Origin: BS750m-G69 sp964441235
GTDB taxonomy: Bacteria; Fidelibacterota; UBA2242
Length of the DNA: 64,000 nt
Reading direction: 5' to 3'
NCBI GenBank assembly: GCA_964441235.1
Contig: CAYTUQ010000001.1
Coordinates: 112,253-176,252 of the forward strand
The position numbers and the translations under genes were made by a program. Shown piece by piece: positions 34,861 through 44,822 of the stretch. Positions within the stretch are counted from its first letter, which is position 1. Each line of letters begins with the position of its first letter. The notes under the pieces were generated by a model. It ran no database searches and was not told where the DNA came from. It saw only the letters and a list, made by a program, of their open reading frames with translations.

Positions 34861-36243
34861 ATGTCTAATTATCTCCCGGAACCATTTAGAATTAAAGTAG
34901 TGGAGCATATTCACATGACAACTCTTGAGGAGAGAAGGATGATACTGAAAAAAGCGGGCAATAATGTTTTCAATATACCCTCAGATAAAATTTATATTGA
35001 CCTTCTAACGGATAGTGGTACGGGTGCTATGAGTGATAGACAGTGGTCGGGTTTAAATTTAGGCGATGAGGCTTATGCTCATTGTAGAAACTGGTTTCAT
35101 TTTGAAAAAACAATTCGCGATTTAACAGGTTTGAAATATATAATTCCGACACACCAGGGAAGAGCTGCAGAAAACCTGCTCTTTTCAACAGTTGCTAAAG
35201 AAGGCACGATAATTCCCAATAATAATCACTTTGATACAACTCGTGCTAATGTCCTTGCAAATGGAGGTGTGCCGCTTGATTTGGTAATTGATGAAGGAAA
35301 AGACCCTTCTCTTGAGTATCCATTCAAGGGTAATGTGAATATTACAAAACTGAAAAATGCTATTAAAGAGCATGGAAAAGAAAATATTCCTGTTATGATG
35401 TTGACTATTACGAATAATTCCGGTGTTGGTCAACCTGTTTCAATGGAAAATATCAGGAGGATAAAAGAGATAGTTTCGAGATATGGAATTCCCCAGTTTT
35501 TTGATGCATGTCGGTTTGCCGAGAATGCGTACTTTATTAAAATCCGCGAAGACGGATACAGAGATAAATCCGTAAAAGAGATAGTTCAGGAGATGTTTTC
35601 GTATGCCGATGGCTGTACGATGAGCGCTAAGAAAGATGGTCTTGTAAACATTGGAGGATTTATTGCTTTAAACGATGAATCATTAGCAGATAAGATCAAA
35701 GAAAAATTAATTCTAATTGAAGGTTTTTTAACGTACGGCGGGCTTGCAGGTCGCGATCTTGAAGCCATTGCAATAGGTCTTCAGGAGGTTGTTGATGAAA
35801 ATTACCTGGCTTATCGCGTCGGGCAGGTGAAGTTTTTAGGGGATCTTTTACAGGATGGAAATGTCCCTATATTAAAACCAACCGGTGGACATGCCGTATA
35901 TATTGATGCAAAAAGGTTTTTGGAACATATTCCTCAGAGTCAATTCCCAGGGCAATCTCTTGTTGTTAGCATATATTTACAGGCTGGAATCAGGACTGTA
36001 GAAGTTGGCAGTTTGATGTTTGCTCATAAAGACCCGGGAACAGGAGAAATGGTGTACCCTGATCTTGATCTCGTCAGGCTGGCACTTCCAAGACGTGTAT
36101 ATACAGATGCGCACTTGAGATATGTAGCTGATTCTATTATTGAAATCTACAATAATAGGAAAAACTTGAGGGGTATGAAAATCGTTGAACATGGAGAATC
36201 GAACTTAAGACATTTTATAGCACGATTGGAATTTGTAGGTTGA
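34861..36243 (+). CDS. tnaA: Tryptophanase (tryptophan indole-lyase), or a related beta-eliminating lyase
   Basis: The roughly 460-residue PLP enzyme has the family motifs EPFRIKVVE, IDLLTDSGTGAMSD, IPTHQGR and CTMSAKKDGLVN, where the second Lys should bind PLP. Tyrosine phenol-lyase has Arg in the RSMERG segment and Phe in LRFFTAR; tryptophanase has Ile and His there. This protein has Val (IRTVEVGS) and His (LRHFIAR), so I favour tryptophanase, which yields indole, pyruvate and ammonia. Translation probably starts at ATG 34861, with GAGGAAG about 10 nt upstream. No TnaC-like leader peptide was found. Confidence 0.85.
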   Translation: MSNYLPEPFRIKVVEHIHMTTLEERRMILKKAGNNVFNIPSDKIYIDLLTDSGTGAMSDRQWSGLNLGDEAYAHCRNWFHFEKTIRDLTGLKYIIPTHQGRAAENLLFSTVAKEGTIIPNNNHFDTTRANVLANGGVPLDLVIDEGKDPSLEYPFKGNVNITKLKNAIKEHGKENIPVMMLTITNNSGVGQPVSMENIRRIKEIVSRYGIPQFFDACRFAENAYFIKIREDGYRDKSVKEIVQEMFSYADGCTMSAKKDGLVNIGGFIALNDESLADKIKEKLILIEGFLTYGGLAGRDLEAIAIGLQEVVDENYLAYRVGQVKFLGDLLQDGNVPILKPTGGHAVYIDAKRFLEHIPQSQFPGQSLVVSIYLQAGIRTVEVGSLMFAHKDPGTGEMVYPDLDLVRLALPRRVYTDAHLRYVADSIIEIYNNRKNLRGMKIVEHGESNLRHFIARLEFVG

Positions 36244-36451
36244 AAAATGTATATTGAAGATATTGCCGGTAAAAAAAGTCATAATGTACAATGTAAATTT
36301 GGCGAAAGAATTGAAGAAGTAAGAGTTTTAAAAAACGTACAAAAAATGAAGAGCAGTAATTGGTAGGTTTAACCGGCACCGGAACTTTAAATACTCATTT
36401 GAAGAGTGAATGAAATCTCCCCATTAATTAACCCTACTATGTAAGTTAAAA

Positions 36452-36525
36452 ATTTAGGGGGTGTGATAATATAACCTTTAGTAAGTTGACTGACTGAAAA
36501 CTTCATTCTATCACACCCCCTAAAT
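36452..36525. repeat. 17-bp perfect inverted repeat between convergent genes
   Basis: ATTTAGGGGGTGTGATA (36452-36468) is exactly repeated in inverse at 36509-36525, with a 40-nt spacer. It sits between convergent tnaA and ptb. It could be a bidirectional terminator or the ends of a very small transposon-derived element. The 374-bp gap also holds a 39-codon ORF (36247-36366) starting MYIEDIAGKK, without a ribosome site. That start recalls the N-terminus of asparaginyl-tRNA synthetase, but the likeness is weak. Confidence 0.6.
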
Positions 36526-36617
36526 ATACCAGATGTAGAATTTACAATTGCTAATTGGAAATATCCCTGGACGAGTCTCCGAATGTCGTGTCATATTTCC
36601 TAAAGGATGTTGTAGTG

Positions 36618-37520
36618 TTAATTACTCACCAAAATTGATAGTGCAATTGAATTTAGTTTCTCCTCTGGCTTATCCGAGCGTGAAAGCAAAATAATCGGAA
36701 CTTTTGCTCCAATTACCAAACCGCCAACTTTCGCATTTGCTAAAAACATTAATACTTTAATAACTGCATTACCACTTGTAATATTCGGAACTAAAAAAGC
36801 ATCCGTTTTGCCGGCAATTCGGCTATTTATTCCCTTCCGTTCAGCTGCATTTGCCGAAAGCGCTACGTCCATCGCAATAGGTCCTTCAAGAACGATGTCA
36901 CCAAATTCCCCCTTTTCGGACATTTCTTGGAGCTTCACTGCATCCACTGTCTCCTGAATTATAGGATTAACTTTCTCTATTGGGCAAAGTGCTGCGATAT
37001 TTGGTTTTACAATGCCTAATCTGTTAGCAACAAAAACCATATTATTCAAAATTGCAATTTTAGTTTCAAAATCTGGTGTGATATTTATTCCACCATCACT
37101 CAGTAGGATTAATTTATGATAAGTAGAAACTTCTACTACCGCAACATGACTAAGTACATTCCCCATTCGCAGTCCTGTTTCTTTATTAAGAACTGCCTTC
37201 ATTAAAATGGGAGTGGAAATATGTCCTTTCATGAGAATTTCTGCTTTCCCGTCCCGAACGAGTTCTACTGATTTGGAGGCAATTTCTTCATCGGTATATG
37301 CCGGAATGATATCTTCATCTTCTACATCATATCCAACTTGACTGGCAATCTTTTTGATTTTTTCCTGATTACCAACCAAGAGAAATTTTGCGACGCCTTT
37401 TTCATCAGCTACTTTAACCGCTTCTAATACACTTACATCGTCAGCCGTTGCAACCGAAATTGTCTTTTTTTTGCCTAAATTTTGTACTGCCTCGTAAATT
37501 TCCTCGAATGTTTTTATCAT
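36618..37520 (-). CDS. ptb: Phosphate butyryltransferase
   Basis: The 300-residue enzyme of the phosphate acetyl/butyryltransferase family has KGHISTPILMKAVLN, the HVAVVEV segment and the C-terminal GAKVPIILLSRSD. It converts butyryl-CoA and phosphate to butyryl phosphate. It ends the buk-ptb pair with a 2-bp gap, so both are cotranscribed. The usual clostridial order is ptb-buk; here it is reversed. The partner buk makes the butyryl rather than acetyl form the likely substrate; branched acyl-CoAs remain possible. Confidence 0.88.
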   Translation of the reverse strand: MIKTFEEIYEAVQNLGKKKTISVATADDVSVLEAVKVADEKGVAKFLLVGNQEKIKKIASQVGYDVEDEDIIPAYTDEEIASKSVELVRDGKAEILMKGHISTPILMKAVLNKETGLRMGNVLSHVAVVEVSTYHKLILLSDGGINITPDFETKIAILNNMVFVANRLGIVKPNIAALCPIEKVNPIIQETVDAVKLQEMSEKGEFGDIVLEGPIAMDVALSANAAERKGINSRIAGKTDAFLVPNITSGNAVIKVLMFLANAKVGGLVIGAKVPIILLSRSDKPEEKLNSIALSILVSN

Positions 37521-37522
37521 CT

Positions 37523-38614
37523 TTATTCACCTATCAATCGTTCACTTTCATAAGTTTTAACCTTCTCAATTCCATCAATAGCTCTAAATCCACCTTCTGC
37601 CATTGCTTCCAATTCAGTCTCACCCGGGTAGACAGAAATACCAGCAATAAACCCTATGCGTTCTCGAATCATATTTACGACTTTACTCGAATTTGCCAAC
37701 CCACCAGTTATGATAATTCTATCCACATTACCTTTTAAAACAGTTGCCATTGCCCCAATCTCTTTTGCAGTTTGATAAATCATTGCTCTAAAAATCAGGT
37801 CAGCTTCTTTATCCCCTCCATCAATTCTCCGAAGTACCTCTTTAACGTCACTTGTTCCCAGATAGGCTTTTAATCCACTATTATTAGAAAGCTTAATAGA
37901 AAGTTCTTCAATAGTATATTTCCCAAATAATGCCAGTTTTAATACTCCTCGTAAGGGCAATGCTCCTGCTCTTTCAGGAGAAAATGGCCCCATCCCAAGA
38001 AGAGCATCATTACAATCTATTATTCTACCACCATCAATTGCTGCTATTGTTGTTCCTCCTCCAAGATGAGCAACAACAAAGTGAATCTCCTTAATTTCTT
38101 TTCCAATCTTTTCTGCTTCTTTTCGTACACAGGCATTTACGTTAAGTGCATGAAGACGGCTTCTACGTCTAATCTCAGGGATTCCAGAGATATAAGATTC
38201 AGGAATAAATTCATCAACCGTTACCGGATCAACAACATATGCCGGAACATTATATTCCCGAGCAATGCTATAGGCAATTGAAGCGCCGAGATTACTGGCG
38301 TGCGTACCATATTTACAACTAATAGTATCTTCCATAAAAGCATCGTTTACAAGATAGATGCCGCTTATAATGGGTTTCACAAGCCCACCTCTTCCAACCA
38401 CAGCAACAGGTTTGTAATCCTTTAATAAAGGTTTATAAGTTTTGTTAACAATTTCTAACCGCAGGGGTAACTGCTCAGAGATAGAATGCGTATTACAAAT
38501 CACAGTCTCTGTGTGGTCAATGTTCTTTTCATAAACAGATCCCTCTCTTGTAAACAGAGCAAATTTGGTCGAGGTTGAACCGGGATTAATAACTAAGACC
38601 ACTTCTTTCTTCAT
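37523..38614 (-). CDS. buk: Butyrate kinase
   Basis: The 363-residue acetate/propionate kinase-fold enzyme has the N-terminal VINPGSTSTKFALF, VVAHLGGGTTIAAIDGGRI and IITGGLANS motifs characteristic of butyrate kinase. It makes ATP from butyryl phosphate. It is first in the buk-ptb operon. The pair indicates substrate-level phosphorylation at the end of a fermentation of amino acids or fatty acids, and fits tryptophanase nearby. Isobutyrate or isovalerate could also be the physiological acid. Confidence 0.92.
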   Translation of the reverse strand: MKKEVVLVINPGSTSTKFALFTREGSVYEKNIDHTETVICNTHSISEQLPLRLEIVNKTYKPLLKDYKPVAVVGRGGLVKPIISGIYLVNDAFMEDTISCKYGTHASNLGASIAYSIAREYNVPAYVVDPVTVDEFIPESYISGIPEIRRRSRLHALNVNACVRKEAEKIGKEIKEIHFVVAHLGGGTTIAAIDGGRIIDCNDALLGMGPFSPERAGALPLRGVLKLALFGKYTIEELSIKLSNNSGLKAYLGTSDVKEVLRRIDGGDKEADLIFRAMIYQTAKEIGAMATVLKGNVDRIIITGGLANSSKVVNMIRERIGFIAGISVYPGETELEAMAEGGFRAIDGIEKVKTYESERLIGE

Positions 38615-38875
38615 ATAAAACTTCCGTCTATTAGTTTAGAAAAAACTCATGGTGACTAATATCCCACAAAAAACACATTATAATCCTTCGTAATCATTGG
38701 CAATATTCAGTTGTACAAATATAATGCCACCAAAGTAACCCTATAATCCCGTCGTTAAGGGAAAAATCTTTTCATTTTCAGACCCTCAACATGGAAATAT
38801 AATTCCCAATTTTTGCAATCTTTAAACACAATTTTGCTTTCCAAATTTAATACGAAATATTAAATTGCACTCCGA

Positions 38876-39640
38876 ATGAATTCAAAAGTATATTTTATAT
38901 CAGATATTCACCTTCAGCCCTACGATACGGAAGAGGAAGAAAGAAAAAGGAAATACCTCTTTGAATTTTTAGAAAAAGTTCGAGGGGAAAAATGTACTCT
39001 TTTTATCGTCGGTGACCTGTTTGACTTCTGGTTTGAATACAAGCACGTTATACCGTGTCACTATTTTAAAACATTAAGATATTTACAAAAAACTGTTGAA
39101 GCCGGTTGTGATGTTCATATAATTGTTGGAAATCATGACTATTGGATGGGAGACTTTTTTCCCAATGAGTTGGGAGTTCGAATCCATCAGCATCCCCTCG
39201 ATATTGAAATTTCCAACAAGAGATTTTTTATCATTCATGGAGACGGAATACTTAAAAGAGATAAAGGTTATCGTATTATGAAAAAATTCCTGAGGAGTAA
39301 ACTTTTAACTCGCCTTTTCGGATTACTGCATCCCGATTTTGCTTTTGCAATTGCAAGAAAAGTTTCATCGGGAAGTAGAAGCTATACTCTAAGATCACCC
39401 GAAATGGAAAAAACAATACGAAATGAGATAACTGAATATAGTAGAAATAAGTTTAAAGAGGGATATCAATACATAGTAATGGGACACTATCATATGCCCA
39501 CCGCATATAGAGAAAACGGCAATACTTTTCTAAATCTTGGTGATTGGATGAAATATTTCACCTTCGGTTATTTTGATGGCAAAGAACTTTCTCTGTGCTA
39601 TTGGAAACAGAGACCTCTTAATTCTGCTAATTTATCCTGA
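38876..39640 (+). CDS. lpxH: UDP-2,3-diacylglucosamine diphosphatase LpxH
   Basis: The 254-residue metallophosphoesterase has the full set of metal motifs: SDIHLQ, GDLFDFWFEY, GNHDYWMG, HGDG and MGHYHMP. The FDFWFEY and RSPEMEKTI-type segments mark the LpxH branch. It makes lipid X in lipid A synthesis, on the inner face of the cytoplasmic membrane. It stands alone, apart from lpxB and lpxK at 50-53 kb. No ribosome site is obvious in the AT-rich leader. Confidence 0.87.
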   Translation: MNSKVYFISDIHLQPYDTEEEERKRKYLFEFLEKVRGEKCTLFIVGDLFDFWFEYKHVIPCHYFKTLRYLQKTVEAGCDVHIIVGNHDYWMGDFFPNELGVRIHQHPLDIEISNKRFFIIHGDGILKRDKGYRIMKKFLRSKLLTRLFGLLHPDFAFAIARKVSSGSRSYTLRSPEMEKTIRNEITEYSRNKFKEGYQYIVMGHYHMPTAYRENGNTFLNLGDWMKYFTFGYFDGKELSLCYWKQRPLNSANLS

Positions 39641-39678
39641 TGAATCGGTGTCTCTTAAAGGATGGGTCTGACTGAAGA

Positions 39679-40054
39679 TATCTCTACGACTTTATATACC
39701 AGAGTGTTGGAGTAAATTACGCACTGCTTACTGCCACTGCCAATGCTCTTATTAAATTCAAAGACCCTAAAATTTTCGACTCTCTATTACCGATAATGGA
39801 AAATCCTGATAATTATGTTCTTTTTAATGAAATGTCACCTATGGCATCTGCACTGGGAGGAACAGAACCTTTTGAAAAACTGCGAGATAAAGCTCTGAAA
39901 GCTCAAAAAAGTATTCATGTTTCAAAGTGAAGTCCAGACAGATGCCTCAATTTATCCCGGGCAGTCCTTCCCATTTGAATGTTCCATTAAAATCACTAAA
40001 GGATCTTCTGTTAGCTACTATATAAAAAAGATATCCTGGGAAGAATTCGAGTAG
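39679..40054 (+). pseudogene. Decayed gene fragment, possibly the C-terminal part of a PIG-L/LmbE-type deacetylase
   Basis: Two adjacent frames read as protein. The first, up to TGA at 39928, contains VGVNYALLTATANALIKFKD and ends KALKAQKSIHVSK. The next frame, +1, continues SEVQTDASIYPGQSFPFECS and stops at 40054. The YPGQSF motif after a helical AL-rich segment recalls long PIG-L family proteins, but this is a weak match. A frameshift and missing 5' part mark it as a remnant. The rest of the 39641-40401 gap has scattered short protein-like pieces but no intact gene. Confidence 0.5.
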
Positions 40055-40401
40055 GTTTTTATCCTCCACCTAAATTGAGCGGTTCTTGTAGTCCCGATAA
40101 AATCAGGATTCGTTTTCGTAATTGTCTCGGAATCTATTTGTAGTTGCAACTTCCTGATAATTATGAATATGCACTTCTAAAATCAATAAAGAATCGCTCA
40201 ATTTATCCTCCAATTAATTCCCTCAATTTTTTCTACTAATAAATTATAATACTGGCATCCGAATAAATTCGAGGGCTGAATTTCAAGGTATTGTGATAGT
40301 TGTATATTTGGGGAAATATATTGACCGCTTTTTAAGAGATGCCATCATGCGGAAATCCTATGTATAGGCAAATGGTTTTAGACTTTATGGACGAATGTTA
40401 A

Positions 40402-41652
40402 TCAGATTTCTATAATCTGATGTCTTTCTTTTCCCAACGAAATATGAGAAATAGGGGTTTTTAAAAGACCCTCAATTGTTTTTATATATTCTTTTGCTTG
40501 TGAGGGAAGATTTATGAACTCTCTTACATTATTTATAGGTCTTGACCAACCGTGAAGTGTTATATAATGAGGAACAGATTCATTTAATTCTATGGAAGGA
40601 TAGGCCCCATTTTCATAGTGTGTACAAATTCTTATCTCTTCAAGGTCATCCAAAACATCCAACTTCGTTATCGCAATAGAAGTAAACCCATTTATTTTCA
40701 CAGCATACTTACCAAGAGCAGCATCGAACCATCCGCAACGGCGTTTACGGTGAGTTGTAGCTCCAAATTCACTACCCCGCCTCTGTAGATATTCTCCCTC
40801 AGGTGAATTGAGTTCTGTCGGAAAAGGGCCTGCTCCCACCCTTGTTGTGTAAGCTTTAAATACACCGATTATATTATCGATGCTTTTAGGACCGATACCA
40901 AGACCGGTACAGATATTACCGGCAACAGTATTTGATGATGTTACATAGGGATATGACCCATAATCAATATCGAGAAGAGTACCCTGAGCACCCTCTATAA
41001 GAATATTCTTTCCCTCATTGATATATTGGTGAATTAATGAGGTTGTATCTTCAATAAATGGAGAAATTTTTTCTGTTGCTTTATAAAAATCATCAAATTC
41101 TTTGAGTAAATTGCTTCTGCCATTTTCAGGAACAAGTCCTTCTGAGATGTTTTTGTTTAATTTTTCTTCAAGCTTACTTTTTAACAGTGATAAGTTCTTC
41201 AAGTCTTTAATTCGAACTCCCAAACGGCTAATCTTATCTGAGTAACATGGTCCGATTCCACGTTTGGTAGTACCAATTGCATTAGAACCTAACGATGCTT
41301 CACGGAAGGCGTCCAGAGTCTTGTGAATTGGAGTTACCACATGTGCAAGGAGCGAGATATGGATTCTACCATCAATTCTTATTCCATGTTTTTTAAGGTT
41401 ATCAATTTCCTGCATTAAACTAACAGGGTCTATTACCATTCCTGTGCCAAGTATGCAGTTAACGTTTTCACGTATAATTCCGCTGGGCAATTGGTGAAGA
41501 ATCGTTTCTTCCTTCCCTACGAGTATAGTATGTCCGGCATTTGCACCGCCCTGAAAACGAGCGACTACATCTGAATTTTCGCAAAGGGAATCAATAATCT
41601 TGCCCTTACCCTCATCGCCCCATTGACCACCTAAAACTGCTGAAATAGACAT
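40402..41652 (-). CDS. purA: Adenylosuccinate synthetase
   Basis: The 416-residue enzyme has the GGQWGDEGKGKIID loop, the GTTKRGIGPCYSDK segment and EGAQGTLLDIDYGSYPYVTSS. It converts IMP and aspartate to adenylosuccinate with GTP, the first step to AMP. The start follows a terminator hairpin after secF, so it should have its own promoter or depend on read-through. No other purine biosynthesis gene is adjacent. Confidence 0.97.
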   Translation of the reverse strand: MSISAVLGGQWGDEGKGKIIDSLCENSDVVARFQGGANAGHTILVGKEETILHQLPSGIIRENVNCILGTGMVIDPVSLMQEIDNLKKHGIRIDGRIHISLLAHVVTPIHKTLDAFREASLGSNAIGTTKRGIGPCYSDKISRLGVRIKDLKNLSLLKSKLEEKLNKNISEGLVPENGRSNLLKEFDDFYKATEKISPFIEDTTSLIHQYINEGKNILIEGAQGTLLDIDYGSYPYVTSSNTVAGNICTGLGIGPKSIDNIIGVFKAYTTRVGAGPFPTELNSPEGEYLQRRGSEFGATTHRKRRCGWFDAALGKYAVKINGFTSIAITKLDVLDDLEEIRICTHYENGAYPSIELNESVPHYITLHGWSRPINNVREFINLPSQAKEYIKTIEGLLKTPISHISLGKERHQIIEI

Positions 41653-41672
41653 ATTCCCCTCAATAAAAATAA

Positions 41673-41693
41673 AATGCTCCCAGAGGGAGCATT
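41673..41693 (-). terminator. Rho-independent terminator after secDF
   Basis: AATGCTCCC and GGGAGCATT form a perfect 9-bp stem with a 3-nt loop. On the minus strand it is followed by TTTATTTTTATTG. It lies between secF (stop at 41716) and purA (start at 41652). Confidence 0.8.
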
Positions 41694-41715
41694 AATCATT
41701 TGATTTTACTGTAAT

Positions 41716-42606
41716 TTATTTATTTTTTGCATGAGACTTCTGTTGCCAATAAATAACAATCGGGCCGGCAATATTCATGGAAGAATAGGTTCCAACAATA
41801 ACTCCGATAATCATTGCAATTGAAAAAATCCGTACCTCACCGGGAGCAAATGCAAGTACAAGAACTACTATAAATGTTGTCAGCGAAGTAATAATAGTTC
41901 TGCTGAGAACTTCATTTATGCTGGTATTGATAATATTACCTATTTTTTCAAGGCGTCTCTTTTTCATATTTTCACGAACCCGGTCATATAGAACAATAGT
42001 ATCATTTAGAGAATACCCAACAATAGTCAGGAATGCCGCTATTGTTGATAGTGAAATTTCAAGCTGCAGCAAGGAGAAAATACCAAGTGTAATAAGGACA
42101 TCATGTATTAGAGCTACAACCGCTCCAATCGCAAATTGGAATTTAAATCTTATAGTAATATATATACCTATAACAACAATCGCCCAAATAATTGCCCAAA
42201 TTGCTGAGCCTCGCAACTCCTTACCAATTTTCGGCCCAACATGTTCTGTACGCCTGACCTCAAACGGATTCTTTAGCGTTTCGAGACCTTTCCTGATTTC
42301 TCCAGGGATATCTTCAACACCTTCAATCTGAGGCGATCTAATGAGAAACTCATTAACACCGCTTGTTTTTTGGATTACACTATTCTGAAGATTGACAGAG
42401 GAAAGAGCTTTTCTGATCTGTCCCGTAGTTGTAGGATTATCGAATTTCACTTGACTAAGAGAACCACCTGTGAAATCAATACCATAATTCAGACCTCTGA
42501 CTAAAAAGACAGAAATGATGCTTATTGCAAGAAGGATCATAGAACCGGTTATGGCTGTTTTACTAAATTTGACAAAAGGAATATTAGTTTTTTTAAAGAA
42601 TCTCAT
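41716..42606 (-). CDS. secF: Protein translocase subunit SecF
   Basis: The 296-residue membrane protein has the SecF start (GLNYGIDFTGGSLSQVKF), a TM bundle with GYSLNDTIVLYDRVREN and the C-terminal GVIVGTYSSMNIAGPIVIYW. With SecD it uses the proton or sodium gradient to pull exported proteins through SecYEG. It follows secD by 19 bp. A terminator lies downstream. Confidence 0.96.
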   Translation of the reverse strand: MRFFKKTNIPFVKFSKTAITGSMILLAISIISVFLVRGLNYGIDFTGGSLSQVKFDNPTTTGQIRKALSSVNLQNSVIQKTSGVNEFLIRSPQIEGVEDIPGEIRKGLETLKNPFEVRRTEHVGPKIGKELRGSAIWAIIWAIVVIGIYITIRFKFQFAIGAVVALIHDVLITLGIFSLLQLEISLSTIAAFLTIVGYSLNDTIVLYDRVRENMKKRRLEKIGNIINTSINEVLSRTIITSLTTFIVVLVLAFAPGEVRIFSIAMIIGVIVGTYSSMNIAGPIVIYWQQKSHAKNK

Positions 42607-42625
42607 ACTTATTAATCCTGATAAT

Positions 42626-44536
42626 TTATATGCTGAGTGTTTGCAAAACTTTACGTTCAGTTATATAGTTGTAAAAAGTTCGAGTTACGAAAATTGCTGT
42701 GAACATGCTCGCAATGATTCCCCAGAATAAGGTTATTGCAAATCCTTTTACCGGGCCTGTACCAAATTGCATCAAAATTAAAGCCGTAAAACCTGTTGTC
42801 ACATTAGCATCAAGAATAGTAGTAAAAGCACGGGAATAGCCGCTTTCAATAGCTGCTCTTACAGTTTTACCTTTTTCAAGTTCTTCCCTGATTCTCTCAA
42901 AGATCAGCACATTTGCATCAACTGCAATTCCGACAGTAAGAATTAAACCGGCGATACCGGGTAAGGTCAAAGAGGCTCGTAATGTTGCCAGAATAGCCAT
43001 AACGAAAATCAAATTGAGGATTAAAGCCGTATCCGCAAGAAGTCCTGAAAATTTATAATATATAAACATAAAACCTATAACTAAAAGGAAACCGATGATA
43101 CCAACTCTGATACCTGTAGTAATTGAATCACGACCAAGAGAAGGGCCGATCGTTCTCTCTTCTATAGTATTTACAGGAGCAGGTAAAGCACCGGCACGTA
43201 TTACAATAGCAAGATTTTTTGCCTCTTCCATACTTTCCAAACCCTCGATATAAGAAGCGCCATTAGGAATTTTCACCTTTATTCTAGGAGCCATATAAAC
43301 TTTATCATCAAGTACAATAGCCAGGTCCTTATCAATGTTTGCTCCGGTTAGACGAGAAAATATTTTTGCCCCCTCGTTGTTCATGTTCATATTTACTATC
43401 GGCTGCCCTGCACTTGATGACCCAGCCCCGCCAATAGTTGCTTGTGCTTTTGTAACATATTTTCCCTGAAGACCTATTTCAGTGTTGACATGATAAATTA
43501 AATAGTAATTCTCGGTCGTACCATCTTGCATTGTGAGACGCTTGAGTTTTGCTGACCACAATATTTTGGAATCAAATGGAATTAATTTTTTGACTTCCGT
43601 ATCATTAAGAATTTTTCTAACAGCATAAACGTTTCTTTCCGGTACACCAATTTTATTTCCAACATTTCTGAGTAAAGAGGAAAATGGTTTCTCGGAAAAA
43701 ATCTCTTCATCTACCACTAAGGCTGTATCTGATGAATCTTGTTCGATGCCCACATCTGCTTCCGTTATATTAAGAAGTTCATTAACACTAATTGCTTTGT
43801 CTTTTGATTCCTTTAATGCTACGGTAGTATCTTCTTCGCTGGTCTCAGGCTTCACAACTTCCTTTTTGCCTGTTTTTAGATAATTATCCATTGATGTTAT
43901 AAAAGACTGAGTGACTTCCGGGTCTTTAACAAGAATGAATTCCATGAGAGCAGTACTCTGTATGAGTTTTCGCGCACTTGCAGGGTCCTGAATTCCTGCC
44001 AGCTCTACAATAATTCGATATTGTCCGGCTTTCTGAATTGTCGGCTCAGATACACCGAACTGGTCAATACGGTTTCTAATAATTTCAAGGGCGCGCCTTA
44101 TAGCATCTTTAGATTCATCTTTCAGACTACTTATTATTTCGCTGTTCTTATATCCTCGATTACTGAAATGGCGGACGAGTTTGAAATCATTATCGTCAAT
44201 CTGCCTTTTAAAAACACTAAAGAAGTCTTCGCCGGTCTTTTTACACTCCTCGGTAGTTGCATTAAGTATTGTATAAAATTCAGGTGTCTTATTTGAAGCA
44301 ATACTCTCTATCAATTTGGGTAAGTCAAGTTCCAGAACGACATGCATTCCTCCCTGTAAATCTAATCCGACTCGAATTATTCGACCTTCATATTTCTCGA
44401 TTTTACCATTTGACCGCAACTCTTCAATTTTACTTTCTGAAAAACTATTGTAAGCAAAAGTCCAATATAGAGAATAGAGCGCAAGAATAATTGCAACAGC
44501 AATAATAATGAAACGAACATTAGTTTTTTTAAACAT
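42626..44536 (-). CDS. secD: Protein translocase subunit SecD
   Basis: The 636-residue protein has six TM segments and the SecD marks RVGLDLQGGMHVVLELD, DQFGVSEPTIQKAGQYRIIVELAGI and AVDANVLIFERIREELEKG. The periplasmic part contains an acidic, low-complexity insertion (about residues 220-300, rich in Glu, Asp and Thr), making it longer than typical. It works with SecF in the late steps of secretion. Confidence 0.96.
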   Translation of the reverse strand: MFKKTNVRFIIIAVAIILALYSLYWTFAYNSFSESKIEELRSNGKIEKYEGRIIRVGLDLQGGMHVVLELDLPKLIESIASNKTPEFYTILNATTEECKKTGEDFFSVFKRQIDDNDFKLVRHFSNRGYKNSEIISSLKDESKDAIRRALEIIRNRIDQFGVSEPTIQKAGQYRIIVELAGIQDPASARKLIQSTALMEFILVKDPEVTQSFITSMDNYLKTGKKEVVKPETSEEDTTVALKESKDKAISVNELLNITEADVGIEQDSSDTALVVDEEIFSEKPFSSLLRNVGNKIGVPERNVYAVRKILNDTEVKKLIPFDSKILWSAKLKRLTMQDGTTENYYLIYHVNTEIGLQGKYVTKAQATIGGAGSSSAGQPIVNMNMNNEGAKIFSRLTGANIDKDLAIVLDDKVYMAPRIKVKIPNGASYIEGLESMEEAKNLAIVIRAGALPAPVNTIEERTIGPSLGRDSITTGIRVGIIGFLLVIGFMFIYYKFSGLLADTALILNLIFVMAILATLRASLTLPGIAGLILTVGIAVDANVLIFERIREELEKGKTVRAAIESGYSRAFTTILDANVTTGFTALILMQFGTGPVKGFAITLFWGIIASMFTAIFVTRTFYNYITERKVLQTLSI

Positions 44537-44822
44537 TTATTTCCACCCTAATGAAAAAGTCAACATATTCAAAAAAAGCGGTTGAATTTAATTGAGAGTA
44601 TAACTTAATGCAACGAAAAAGCAGCTGTTAAAGAAACGATTATGAAAGGTAACACGAAAAAATTATGTTTTTTGCTACGTAATGGCTGAACTCACCCGCC
44701 GCCAACACTGCGGGGCACTGAACCTTGAGAAATCACATATTTTGATGCGGGGCAGAGCACTTCAAGAACCGCAATGCTGTTGGCGGTCAGGTGGAGTGAC
44801 TTGTTCGATGTCATTTTTTCAA

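Noticed and set aside
36247..36366. 39-codon ORF starting MYIEDIAGKK, faintly like the asparaginyl-tRNA synthetase N-terminus.
   Set aside because: It has no ribosome site, is very short, and the likeness covers only the first residues. It could be a chance frame.
44690..44800. Imperfect hairpin CCGCCAACA/TGTTGGCGG as a possible integron attC site.
   Set aside because: The core sites do not match RYYYAAC and GTTRRRY, and there is no integrase or cassette array nearby.
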